64,000 nucleotides of DNA from positions 1-64,000 of the forward strand of contig JAAYDJ010000010.1 of NCBI GenBank assembly GCA_012729335.1. Direction: 5' to 3'. Source of the DNA: Bacteroidales bacterium. GTDB taxonomy: Bacteria; Bacteroidota; Bacteroidia; Bacteroidales; Prolixibacteraceae. The notes beneath the pieces are model-generated. The model was not told where the DNA came from, made no database searches, and worked only from the letters and a program-made list of their open reading frames with translations. Of the stretch, positions 18,263 to 26,647 are shown piece by piece (the first letter of the stretch is position 1; each line of letters opens with the position of its first letter). The position numbers and the translations under genes were made by a program.

Positions 18263-19756
18263 TTACTGGCAGTGAATAAACTTCCGCACCAGTTCGCGGG
18301 TAGCTTCCTCGTTCCCTGAGAGTTCGGCCCGGAGATGTTCATCATTGAAACTCCGGAGGTGTTTCAGGGTATAGTCGATGAGCCGTGCGGGGAAGACGCC
18401 GCGGGCCTCGAAGAGGGGCCGTTTGGCTTCCAGGCGGGTGGCCGATTCCACGCAGGAGGCAGGGAGCTGCTCCAGTTTGCGGGCTTTAGGATGGCCGTAA
18501 AGGCTTCCTTCGATATAGAGTTCTTCGGCCATTTCCAGGGCGCCTTTCATTTCCAGGCCATGTTCTGCCGCCACGATGAGCCCGGCTATGGTGAGATGGA
18601 TGTCCGCGCTCCCGTCGGGAACCCTGAATTCAAAGGTTTGCCTGCTTCCGGTGGGAGGGACTTCCGGAGGGTTTACCGGATTGGCGGTGGCCGCCATGGC
18701 GATGTGACCAGTCCATCCCAGGGGCACACGTACCAGGGCCGACCGGTTGCGGGCGCCCCAGCAGATATTGGTGGGGGCCTCCTGGTGGGGGACCAGCCGC
18801 AGGTAAGAGGTGGGGATGGTATTTCCGAAGGCCGTCAGGGCATCGGCCAAATCCAGGATGCCGGCAATCACCTTCTTCGAGAGATCACTGATTTTACCCT
18901 GGTCGAGAACCAGGTTTTTCCCCTCCTTTTCCAGCAACATATGGAAATGAAGGCCGCTGCCGGCTTTGCCCGTGGTGATCTTGGGGGCAAAACTGATCTC
19001 GACGCCCATTTGCTTGGCCAGCATGCGCAACACCCATTTCCCGACGACCAGCTGATCGGCGGCCTCTTCAGGTCCTGTGGGCAGAAACTCGATTTCATGT
19101 TGTTCAAAGGCTTCATCCTCCTTGATGAAATTGCCCACCTCGGAATGACCATATTTGATCTGTCCCCCGCAGGCGGCGATCAGCTTCAGGGCCTGCTTGC
19201 GCATCGCCTCGAATTTGGCAAAGGGTTCCGATTCATGGTATCCCTTCTGGTCGGTGGCCTGGAAAAAGCCGGTCGACTTGCTGTTCACATAATATTCCAG
19301 CTCTCCCATGCATTTGAAGTCAAGCCCTGTGTTCTTACGGAACTCCCTGATAGCTTTCTGCAATATGTATTCCGGAGAGAGCTCCAGGGGGGCTCCCGTG
19401 TGATCAAAAAAGGAACAAAGGATCTCCAGCGCCGGTTCCTCCGAAAAGGGATTCAGGAAGGCGGTGCGGTAGCGGGGCACCACGTACAGATCGCTGTTGC
19501 CGGTTTCCATAAAGGGAAAGAGGCTGGAGCCGTCAACCCGCTCCCCATAGGTGAGGATATCATAGAGGTGTTCCCTTCCGCTGATGACGAAATTGAGGGT
19601 TTTCAGCCGTCCGTCGCCGGCCACGTACCTGAAGTTGACCATGCTGATCCGCCGCTCTTCCACAAATCGGATAAGGTCCTCGCGGGTGAACTGTGCGGCC
19701 GGCTTGCCCAGATGCCTGACCAGCGGATGGGGATGAAGATCATAAGTTGTATTCAT
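18263..19756 (-). CDS. Glutamine synthetase family protein
   Basis: A 497-residue enzyme of the glutamine synthetase class I fold. An N-terminal beta-grasp part (about 25-115) precedes the catalytic domain. Recognisable motifs are GELEYYVN (metal-binding glutamate), GSGLHFHM, the ammonia/ATP region RLVPHQEAPTNICWGARNRSA and FEFRVPDGSADIHL. It joins glutamate, ATP and ammonia to make glutamine, although some paralogues use amines instead. The adenylylation tyrosine loop typical of E. coli GlnA is not apparent. It is a single leftward gene; the promoter probably lies in the 500-base region shared with the GH42 gene. Being sure that it is the principal ammonium-assimilating enzyme would require knowledge of the other paralogues. 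Confidence 0.88.
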   Translation of the reverse strand: MNTTYDLHPHPLVRHLGKPAAQFTREDLIRFVEERRISMVNFRYVAGDGRLKTLNFVISGREHLYDILTYGERVDGSSLFPFMETGNSDLYVVPRYRTAFLNPFSEEPALEILCSFFDHTGAPLELSPEYILQKAIREFRKNTGLDFKCMGELEYYVNSKSTGFFQATDQKGYHESEPFAKFEAMRKQALKLIAACGGQIKYGHSEVGNFIKEDEAFEQHEIEFLPTGPEEAADQLVVGKWVLRMLAKQMGVEISFAPKITTGKAGSGLHFHMLLEKEGKNLVLDQGKISDLSKKVIAGILDLADALTAFGNTIPTSYLRLVPHQEAPTNICWGARNRSALVRVPLGWTGHIAMAATANPVNPPEVPPTGSRQTFEFRVPDGSADIHLTIAGLIVAAEHGLEMKGALEMAEELYIEGSLYGHPKARKLEQLPASCVESATRLEAKRPLFEARGVFPARLIDYTLKHLRSFNDEHLRAELSGNEEATRELVRKFIHCQ

Positions 19757-19939
19757 ATCCAGTGAGTTTCCTTGTTTATTGGTCCTTTAGTGGCTGCGAA
19801 CATACCATTTTTAATTATCAGAAAAGCTGATTAACATCATAGGGATATCCCCGGATCCGCGGGCAGTTATTCTCCCCGGAATTTAAAAGGTAAAGCGCTG
19901 GTGAAAGGAGAGGCCTTCGCCATATCGGCGGTTTTTTGC

Positions 19940-19947
19940 TATCTTAG
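19940..19947 (+). promoter_or_regulatory. Possible -7 element for the GH42 gene leader
   Basis: TATCTTAG is one base off TAnnTTTG. It would start a transcript with an approximately 300-base leader that contains a 9-bp hairpin and a dispersed repeat before the GH42 start at 20254. No good -33 TTG was found (TTC at 19916). Confidence 0.3.
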
Positions 19948-20041
19948 TCCCTGGTTTCACAGTTTCCAAAAAAAAATACAGACATGAAATATCCATGCAC
20001 AATTTATGCTCCAACCACGAGGTTTAACCACATGGGTATAA

Positions 20042-20090
20042 CATCTGTTTCACTGGGTCAACCATTTCAACATAATGATTTAAACAGATG
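20042..20090 (+). promoter_or_regulatory. Leader hairpin abutting the dispersed repeat
   Basis: Perfect nine-base arms CATCTGTTT (20042-20050) and AAACAGATG (20082-20090) enclose 31 bases. The right arm ends in an ATG within ACAGATGAA, the same nine bases that surround the real GH42 start at 20250-20258. A structural or regulatory role is an inference. Confidence 0.35.
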
Positions 20091-20256
20091 AAAGTCGCAT
20101 GGTGCTCCGACCACATAAGGACATGAATAATTGCTCCATGTGAAACGAAGTTCGGCGGAGCACCTCGGAGCCAATTCCAAAGGCGTGAAGCACTCCACCG
20201 GCTTCACCACGGCAGATAATTGAAGAGCAAGTCATTAACTAACAAGTATACAGATG
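20089..20256 (-). repeat. Dispersed structured repeat, copy A
   Basis: About 168 bases, inverted relative to copies B and C. The 89-base core (20089-20177) matches the reverse complement of 37424-37512 at 83 of 89 positions. Arms GGTGCTCCG (20101-20109) and CGGAGCACC (20156-20164) can form a large stem-loop, with a small CGAA-G-TTCG stem inside. A second stem, GTGAAGC/GCTTCAC, lies at about 20185-20208. The other end matches 33434-33508. The copy ends exactly at the ATG of the GH42 gene and is flanked by the nine-base direct repeat ACAGATGAA (20084-20092, 20250-20258). It fills most of the 497-base gap 19757-20253. Confidence 0.85.
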
Positions 20257-22329
20257 AATAAACTTTTCCTGACCGCCACGTTGCTGGTTTCCGGGTTTCT
20301 CGTTTTTGCCCAGGGTGGTGACCGGTTTTTCCCTCCGTCGCAGCTGACCACCGTTGGCGCCTATTATTATCCGGAACACTGGGATTCCTCGCAGTGGGAG
20401 AGGGACATCAGGAAGATGGCCGAGATGGGTTTTGAGTTCACCCATTTTGCGGAGTTTGCCTGGGCCCAGCTGGAGCCGGAGGAGGGTAAGTACGATTTTG
20501 CCTGGCTGGATAAGGCGGTGGCCCTCGCTGCCAAATACAACCTGGGGGTGGTCATGTGCACCTCCACGGCCACTCCTCCGGTGTGGCTGACCCGGAAACA
20601 CCCGGAAATCCTGATGAGAAACGAGGATGGCACCCTCTATGACCATGGGGCGCGCCAGCACGCCTCCTTCAGCAGCAGTTTCTACAGGAGTTATTCCCTG
20701 AAAATGGTGGAGGAACTGGCCCGCCGTTACGGGCAGGATGCCCGCATCATCGGCTGGCAGCTCGACAATGAACCCCGCAAGTTCATGGACTTCAGCAACG
20801 ATGCCCACCAGCGGTTCAGAGATTGGCTCAGAGAGAAATATCAAACCATCGACGCGCTGAACAAAGCCTGGGGCACCAGTTTCTGGAGCGCTCTCTACAG
20901 CAGTTTTGACCAAATCAACATTCCCCGGCCTTCCCAGTGGGGAACCAACTACCACCAGAGGCTCGACCACAGCCATTTTGCCGATCATGAGACGGCATCT
21001 TTCCTTGATGCGCAGGCAAGGGTCATCCGAAAACATGCTTCCCCTGCCCAGTGGATCACCTCCAACTACATCCCCATGTATGATGTGGGCTATATCGGCC
21101 AGAGCAGGGAACTCGACTTTGTCTCTTATACCCGCTATATGGTGTATGGGGGAGATCGCGGCATCGGGCGGAAGGGATACCGGCTGGGTGAGTATACCCG
21201 CATTGGCATGGCCAACGATTTTTTCAGGCCCCTGAAGGGGTACTACGGAGTGATGGAGCTTCAACCCGGGCAGGTCAACTGGGGCACCGTGAATTCCCAG
21301 CCACTGCCGGGAGCGGTAAGTCTGTGGCTCTGGCATGTCTTCGCAGGCGGCTCCAGATTCACCTGCACATACCGCTTCAGGGCCCCCACTTACGGTTACG
21401 AGCAGTACCACTATGGCATCGTGGGGCCCGATGGGGTGACCCCCACACCGGGGGGACTGGAATTCTCCCTTTTCACCCGGGAGGTGGAAAAACTGCGCAA
21501 AAACTACGATCCCAAGGCCCAGTTGCCTTCCCGTTATACCAAAAGAAAGGCCGCCCTTCTCTTTGATGCCGGCAATGTGATGGCCATCAATATGAATCCC
21601 CAAACCCGGGAGTGGAATACTGAAGGTCATTTTCTCAAGTATTACCGGGCCCTGAAATCCTTTGGCGCACCCGTCGATTTTATCAGGGATACCGCCCGCT
21701 TTGAGGATTATCCTGTGCTGATCGTTCCGGCCCTGCAGCAGGTGAACAGGGCGGTCCTGGAAAAACTGAAAGCTTACGCCGCCGGGGGTGGTCACCTGGT
21801 GATGACGGTTCGCACGGGGCACCAGGACCAGAACGGGCACTTCTGGGAGGCCCCTTTTGCGGCTCCCACCCGCGAAATCATGGGGGCGGATATCGAATTC
21901 TACGACCTGCTGCCTTCCCATGCCCCTGACTCGGTGGTTTATAACCGGAAGAAATATGGGTGGACCAGCTGGGGGGAGATCCTGAAACCCCACAGCGGCA
22001 CCGAGACCTGGGCTACCTTCAGCGGTGATTTTTATGCCGGAAAGGCCGCGGTGACCCACCACCGCCTCGGAAAGGGAACCGTGACCTATTTGGGTGTCGA
22101 CAGCCGTTCGGGCGACCTGGAAAAGGATATCCTGCTGAAACTATACCGCCAGTTACGGATTCCCGTGGAAAATTATCCTCCCGGGATCCTCGTCGAGTAC
22201 CGTGATGGCTTTGGCATAGCCCTCAATTACAGTGACAAACCCTACGAGATGACGCTGAGGGAACAGGCCAAAATCATGACGGGTACCCGGGTCATCAATC
22301 CCGGGGGTGTTTTAGTGTGGAAGGAGTGA
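20254..22329 (+). CDS. Secreted GH42-family beta-galactosidase
   Basis: A 691-residue glycoside hydrolase with a signal peptide ending near VFAQ (residue 20). The (beta/alpha)8 domain occupies about residues 30-390. General acid/base Glu173 lies in WQLDNE, and the likely nucleophile is Glu335 in VMELQPG, the usual GH42 order and spacing. A GH42-type trimerisation (glutamine amidotransferase-like) domain follows at about 420-620, then a small C-terminal beta domain. GH42 enzymes remove terminal beta-galactosides, often from plant galactans or arabinogalactan side chains. Unlike most GH42 proteins this one is exported. Its leader contains repeat copy A, which ends exactly at the start codon. 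Confidence 0.92.
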   Translation: MNKLFLTATLLVSGFLVFAQGGDRFFPPSQLTTVGAYYYPEHWDSSQWERDIRKMAEMGFEFTHFAEFAWAQLEPEEGKYDFAWLDKAVALAAKYNLGVVMCTSTATPPVWLTRKHPEILMRNEDGTLYDHGARQHASFSSSFYRSYSLKMVEELARRYGQDARIIGWQLDNEPRKFMDFSNDAHQRFRDWLREKYQTIDALNKAWGTSFWSALYSSFDQINIPRPSQWGTNYHQRLDHSHFADHETASFLDAQARVIRKHASPAQWITSNYIPMYDVGYIGQSRELDFVSYTRYMVYGGDRGIGRKGYRLGEYTRIGMANDFFRPLKGYYGVMELQPGQVNWGTVNSQPLPGAVSLWLWHVFAGGSRFTCTYRFRAPTYGYEQYHYGIVGPDGVTPTPGGLEFSLFTREVEKLRKNYDPKAQLPSRYTKRKAALLFDAGNVMAINMNPQTREWNTEGHFLKYYRALKSFGAPVDFIRDTARFEDYPVLIVPALQQVNRAVLEKLKAYAAGGGHLVMTVRTGHQDQNGHFWEAPFAAPTREIMGADIEFYDLLPSHAPDSVVYNRKKYGWTSWGEILKPHSGTETWATFSGDFYAGKAAVTHHRLGKGTVTYLGVDSRSGDLEKDILLKLYRQLRIPVENYPPGILVEYRDGFGIALNYSDKPYEMTLREQAKIMTGTRVINPGGVLVWKE

Positions 22330-22404
22330 AGCAGGCCGTTTTTTCATTCACAAGCGGAATTTTTCAGCATCTTTGTGCCGGAATCATCTGAAGAAACTTC
22401 CTCT

Positions 22405-23316
22405 ATGGAAAAAAATGAGAAAAGCCCCAGGGGGCATAAGGGTCGCCATGCTCCGGAGCCTGTATTCAGCGTGCGTGAATCCTGTGAGCTGATGCCGTTT
22501 CTCCTGGCAGAAATGCCCCAAAAAAACAGGGACAACATCAAAACCTTCCTCCGGAACAGGCAGGTGCTCGTCGACGGCACGCCGGTGTCGCAGTATAACC
22601 ATCCTCTGCTCCCCGGGCAGAAGGTGACCATCTCCCGGAATAAAATCTCCCCGGCAAAGACCTACCATGGGATCACAATTGTCTACGAGGACAACGACAT
22701 CCTGGTCATCGACAAGCATGCCGGGGTGCTCTCGGTGGCTACCGAAAACAAGGAAAAGTACACCGCATACAGCCTTTTGTGGGACCATGTGAAAAGCAAC
22801 CATCCCGACGGGAAGATTTTTATTGTCCACCGGCTGGACCGGGAGACGTCGGGGTTGTTGATTTTCAGCAAGAGCGCCCGGGTACAGAAGATTCTGCAGA
22901 AGGCGTGGAATGAGATCATCAGGGAGCGGAGTTATGTCGCCCTGGCCGAAGGGGAGGTGAATCCTCCTGAAGGGGAAATCAGTTCCTACCTCAAGGAGAG
23001 TCCTTCCAGGATGGTATACTCCTCGAAGGAGGAGGGGGATGGGCGTTGGTCGGTGACCCATTATGAGACATTGAAGCGTGTCCCGGGCTACTCGCTGCTG
23101 AAGCTGAATCTGCGCACAGGCCGGAAAAACCAGATCAGGGTTCATCTGGCCGATATCGGGCACCCGGTAGCGGGCGACAAGAAATACGGGGCGGCCACCA
23201 ATCCTCTGGGGCGGTTGGCTCTCCATGCCACGGTACTGGCCTTCAGGCACCCGGTGACAGGCCGTGAGATGCGCTTTGAACTGCCGGTGCCCCGGAAGTT
23301 CCACGAGGTCTTATGA
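22405..23316 (+). CDS. RluA-family 23S rRNA/tRNA pseudouridine synthase
   Basis: A 303-residue pseudouridine synthase of the RluA/RluD family. ATG 22405 is used; an in-frame GTG at 22375 overlaps a CATCTTTG promoter-like element and is less likely. An N-terminal S4-like RNA-binding part (about 20-80) is followed by the catalytic domain. The active aspartate is Asp145 in HRLDRETSG, and LRTGRKNQIRVHLA and HATVLAFRHP mark the conserved core. It isomerises uridine to pseudouridine in structured RNA; the exact site (for example 1911/1915/1917 for RluD) cannot be assigned. It follows the GH42 gene without an obvious terminator. Confidence 0.88.
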   Translation: MEKNEKSPRGHKGRHAPEPVFSVRESCELMPFLLAEMPQKNRDNIKTFLRNRQVLVDGTPVSQYNHPLLPGQKVTISRNKISPAKTYHGITIVYEDNDILVIDKHAGVLSVATENKEKYTAYSLLWDHVKSNHPDGKIFIVHRLDRETSGLLIFSKSARVQKILQKAWNEIIRERSYVALAEGEVNPPEGEISSYLKESPSRMVYSSKEEGDGRWSVTHYETLKRVPGYSLLKLNLRTGRKNQIRVHLADIGHPVAGDKKYGAATNPLGRLALHATVLAFRHPVTGREMRFELPVPRKFHEVL

Positions 23317-23375
23317 TCCCAATGGGGTAGTTTTACAAAAGTGACAGAAGAATCGCAGGCGGGAGGTTCTGGTTT

Positions 23376-24152
23376 ATGGATCACAATAGAGATCAGCGGG
23401 AAGTGCGGAGGACGGCGGTGGTGACCGGAGGTGCCCAGGGGATCGGCAGGATAGTGGCGGATGCCCTGCGGGAGGCCGGTTACCGGGTGGCCGTCTGGGA
23501 CCATGACGCGGAAGCCGTGGCGGAAGAGTCGGTGCGTCATACCGGAGAAGAGGGGTATCTGGCATTAGGGTGTGATGTCTCTTCGGAGGAATCCATCGGA
23601 CTGGCGGTCGCGGAAACCGTGCGGCAAATGGAAAGGATCGACCTTTTGGTGAACAACGCGGCCATACATGCCAACAAGCCTATGGCTGATCTGGATCCCG
23701 GGGAGTGGCGCCATGTGATCGGGGTCAACCTGACGGGGCCTTTTCTCTGTACCCGGGCCTGTGAGACGGAACTTCGCCGTCACCGGGGAGCGGTCGTCAA
23801 CATGTGTTCGACCCGGGCATTTCAATCGGAACCACATACCGAAGCCTATTCGGCTTCCAAGGGGGGAGTGCTTGCCCTGACCCACGCCCTGGCCATCAGT
23901 CTCGGCCCCGAAGTCAGGGTCAACTGCATCAGTCCCGGCTGGATCGACGTGTCGGCGGTGCGGAAAAAATCTGCGGCCCGGCAGGAGGAACTCCATGACC
24001 GGGACCATGCCCAGCATCCTGCAGGAAGGGTGGGGACACCCCTCGACATCGCCCGGATGGTGCTCTTCCTGGCCGATCCCCAAAATGGATTTATCACCGG
24101 CCAGAATTTTATCGTCGACGGAGGAATGACCCGTAAAATGATCTATCTCTGA
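23376..24152 (+). CDS. Short-chain dehydrogenase/reductase
   Basis: A 258-residue classical SDR with a Rossmann fold. The cofactor loop is TGGAQGIG (17-24), followed by NNAA (93-96) and the catalytic set Ser145, Tyr158 and Lys162 in YSASK. Acidic residues after the second strand (WDHDAE) suggest NAD rather than NADP. The final FITGQNFIVDGGMTRKM is typical of the 3-oxoacyl-ACP reductase/glucose dehydrogenase-like subgroup. The substrate is unknown. The next gene is convergent, so this one appears to stand alone or be read from the pseudouridine synthase gene 60 bases upstream. Confidence 0.85.
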   Translation: MDHNRDQREVRRTAVVTGGAQGIGRIVADALREAGYRVAVWDHDAEAVAEESVRHTGEEGYLALGCDVSSEESIGLAVAETVRQMERIDLLVNNAAIHANKPMADLDPGEWRHVIGVNLTGPFLCTRACETELRRHRGAVVNMCSTRAFQSEPHTEAYSASKGGVLALTHALAISLGPEVRVNCISPGWIDVSAVRKKSAARQEELHDRDHAQHPAGRVGTPLDIARMVLFLADPQNGFITGQNFIVDGGMTRKMIYL

Positions 24153-24271
24153 TTTGATGTGAGCGTGATCCCCTGGCCGGTATATCGGGAGTGTGTCCCG
24201 GATGCAAACTGACCTGCAGCACTGTGGTGCGCCGGATGCAGATCGGCCTGTAGTGAAGAGGAATGCCGGGT

Positions 24272-24958
24272 TCAGGCCGATCTGAAGGTGAAATGGACAC
24301 GGGTACCGTTGCCCTCCTGGCTTTCCGCCCACAGGTGCCCACCCGACAGGTTGACAAAGTCACGGCAAAGGATCAGTCCGAATCCGTTTCCGTAATTTTC
24401 AGGTACCTGGTCGCCGGGTGCGGGACTTACTCCGGAAAAAAGAATCTGTACCTGACGGCTGGTCATACCCACACCGCTGTCGGCAATGCAAAACGCCCAA
24501 TGATCCTCTCCTTTTTCAGCGGTCACCGTAATTTCGCCTCCCTCATGACACGACTTCATGGCATTGGCCAGGAGATTTCTGAATATCGCATTGAACATAT
24601 TGACATCCCCCATCACGGGGATCTCCCCGGGCGCTTCATTCTTCAGTTCAATCTTTTTCCATCGGGCTTTACGCAGGAGGGCGGCCATTAAAATGGCAAT
24701 CTCCCGGCCGGCATTGAAGACTTTTTGTTCGGGTTCCGAAACGGCATTGACTTTCCGGCTCCAGTCGAGCAACTCGGTGAGCAGTTTGAGGGCTGAATCC
24801 GACGTGTCTCTGATGTCGTTGAGAATATCGGTTTTTTCCTCTTCAGGAAAATCTTCCCAATTGCTGATGAGGATGTCTGAAATCCCGGAAATGGAGGTGA
24901 GGGGATCCTTCAGGTCATGGGCAATAATGGACAGGATTTTGTTTGTGGTTAATTTCAT
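24272..24958 (-). CDS. Cytosolic sensor-less histidine kinase
   Basis: A 228-residue protein consisting only of the kinase core. The ATG at 24958 is chosen because the HisKA helix starts straight after it: His14 in IIAHDLKDPLTS is the phospho-accepting residue. The HATPase domain follows with an N box (NLLANAMKS), G1 (DSGVGMT) and G2 (GNGFGLIL). There is no transmembrane, PAS or GAF input domain and no adjacent response regulator. Such cores are usually the C-terminal half of PAS kinases; here the upstream sequence offers no continuation, so it is either a naturally minimal kinase that partners another sensor, or a truncated relic. Confidence 0.82.
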   Translation of the reverse strand: MKLTTNKILSIIAHDLKDPLTSISGISDILISNWEDFPEEEKTDILNDIRDTSDSALKLLTELLDWSRKVNAVSEPEQKVFNAGREIAILMAALLRKARWKKIELKNEAPGEIPVMGDVNMFNAIFRNLLANAMKSCHEGGEITVTAEKGEDHWAFCIADSGVGMTSRQVQILFSGVSPAPGDQVPENYGNGFGLILCRDFVNLSGGHLWAESQEGNGTRVHFTFRSA

Positions 24959-25024
24959 CGGTAAACAGTAATTCTTACCCGGCACCAAAATTAAAAATCT
25001 TTAATGAATATCGATCACCTGTTC

Positions 25025-26377
25025 CTATAGTCGGGTATATTTTTTTGTTAAAGATTCAGGAAAAAAGAGAAATAAGGCATTGAGGGCAAAGGCGGCCATG
25101 ATCAGGAGGTTTCCTGTGTAACCCGGAAAGAAGTGGCTGATGATTTTTCCGGTAAGGGCGACAGATCCACCGGAGATCATGGCGGCGTAGGCCAGGCGGT
25201 GGTTGACTTTCCAGCCCGCGATGCCTGCGGCCACCGGTAGAATAAAGGCTCCGGAGAAGAAGGAGAGGGCCATGAGGAGAGCGTTCAGGATGGAGGTGAC
25301 TTTCAGGGCGATGAGCATGGAGAGGATTCCCAGCAGGAGGATGAATCCCCTTGTGTTCTTAAGGGATTCCTTCTGGTCGAGGTTGCCGGTGGTGAGTTCG
25401 GTAAGGATGACAGCGGAGGTGAGCAGGGTGGTGTCGGCCGAGGACATGACCGCAGAGAGGAGGGCGGCTGCCAGGAGTCCCAGGGCCCATGAGGGCAGAA
25501 AGGAGATGCCGGGAAGGATCATGGAAGTGGTCCCTGCGGAGCCCGCTCCGGGTACCGAGGCCCCCAGAAAGGTGAGCATCCAGGCGGTCGGGATGACCAG
25601 CAGTGCAGCCAGAAGCACGCTCCTGCGGGCTGTTTTCTCATCGCGGGCACAGAAAATGCGGGAATAGATGTCGGGGCCAACCACGAAGGTTACCGAATAG
25701 GTGATGAGAAGTATGAACAGGTCGACGGGCGTGAAATGGAGATTGAAGAAGGCTCCGGCGTGCAGGGGGGGGAGGTCGGCAGACATGCCGCTTCGCAGGC
25801 GAAGAACGAAAAGGGTCGTCAGTCCGGCCAAAAGAATCAGGGACTGTATAAAGTCGGTCTTCAGAATGCTTTTCTGGCCTCCCAGTAGGGTGTAGAAGAT
25901 GAAAACCGTGCCGCACAGGAGCACCCCCTCGGTGTAATCCATCAGTTCGAGTCCCTTAAGGATTTTGGCGCCGGCGATGACCTGTACGGCCACGATGCCC
26001 AGCCAGGCCAGGGGGATCATCAGGGAAGCCGTTTTTTCGGCTTTCTTCCCGTAAAAGAGACCGACCATCTCCGGCAGGGTGTAATGCCCCAGCCGGCTTA
26101 CTTTCCCGGCCATAAAAAACAGGACGAAAAGCCCTGCGGCTGCGCTGGAAAGAAACCACACGGCGGCCCAGCCCGCCTTCTGGCTCAGCTCGATGGTTCC
26201 CAGGATGGCCGACCCCCCCATAATGGTGGCAAAAAGACTCCCCGTGACCTGCCACCAGGTCCCCCGCTTTCCCGACACATAATAGTCGGAGAGTCCCTTC
26301 ACTTTCAGCCAGGAATAGAGGCCAATACCCGCCATGAGCATGAAATAGCCCGTCAGTATCAGTTTGATCTCTGTCAT
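25025..26377 (-). CDS. Sodium:solute symporter family transporter
   Basis: A 450-residue membrane protein of the SSS family (LeuT fold) with about 13 membrane segments. The ATG at 26377 is used because the longer frame adds an uncharacteristic polar leader. Family features are the early YYVSGKRGTWWQVTGSLFATIMGGSAILGT (read in two parts, the discontinuous first helix), GPDIYSRIFCARDEKTA, and the SSADTTLLTSAVILTEL sodium-site helix. It should import an organic solute with sodium. The substrate cannot be read from sequence; sugars, carboxylates or amino acids are all found in the family. Divergent from the GH78 gene, it might take up its sugar product. Confidence 0.88.
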   Translation of the reverse strand: MTEIKLILTGYFMLMAGIGLYSWLKVKGLSDYYVSGKRGTWWQVTGSLFATIMGGSAILGTIELSQKAGWAAVWFLSSAAAGLFVLFFMAGKVSRLGHYTLPEMVGLFYGKKAEKTASLMIPLAWLGIVAVQVIAGAKILKGLELMDYTEGVLLCGTVFIFYTLLGGQKSILKTDFIQSLILLAGLTTLFVLRLRSGMSADLPPLHAGAFFNLHFTPVDLFILLITYSVTFVVGPDIYSRIFCARDEKTARRSVLLAALLVIPTAWMLTFLGASVPGAGSAGTTSMILPGISFLPSWALGLLAAALLSAVMSSADTTLLTSAVILTELTTGNLDQKESLKNTRGFILLLGILSMLIALKVTSILNALLMALSFFSGAFILPVAAGIAGWKVNHRLAYAAMISGGSVALTGKIISHFFPGYTGNLLIMAAFALNALFLFFPESLTKKYTRL

Positions 26378-26569
26378 GATGCACCGGCAAAGATGGCTTT
26401 TTTTTTGTTTCCGTGGTTTCTGCGGCCCGGGCCCTGCCGGTGACACCCCGGGATATCATCAGGCATAAAAGCACCCATATGATGAAAGCTCCGGCATGGA
26501 AATGCCACCATCAGGCACTGAAAATGATCCGGGGGTAAAAATTGTCGCGGCGGTTAGCCCAAGGATGCT

Positions 26570-26577
26570 TATTTTTG
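26570..26577 (+). promoter_or_regulatory. Probable -7 element of the GH78 gene
   Basis: TATTTTTG fits TAnnTTTG and lies 70 bases upstream of the start at 26648. No well-spaced TTG was found. Confidence 0.4.
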
Positions 26578-26647
26578 TCTGAGAGGCGGGTGGCGGAAAG
26601 CTGGGACATATCAGCCGGGCGCCATACCATTCCATCCAAATAAAATT

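Noticed and set aside
19984-20091. A 35-codon frame starting ATG AAA TAT after a promoter-like TATCTTAG, ending at the edge of repeat copy A
   Set aside because: Too short, no recognisable product; more simply part of the GH42 leader. It would be worth revisiting if relatives show a longer version.
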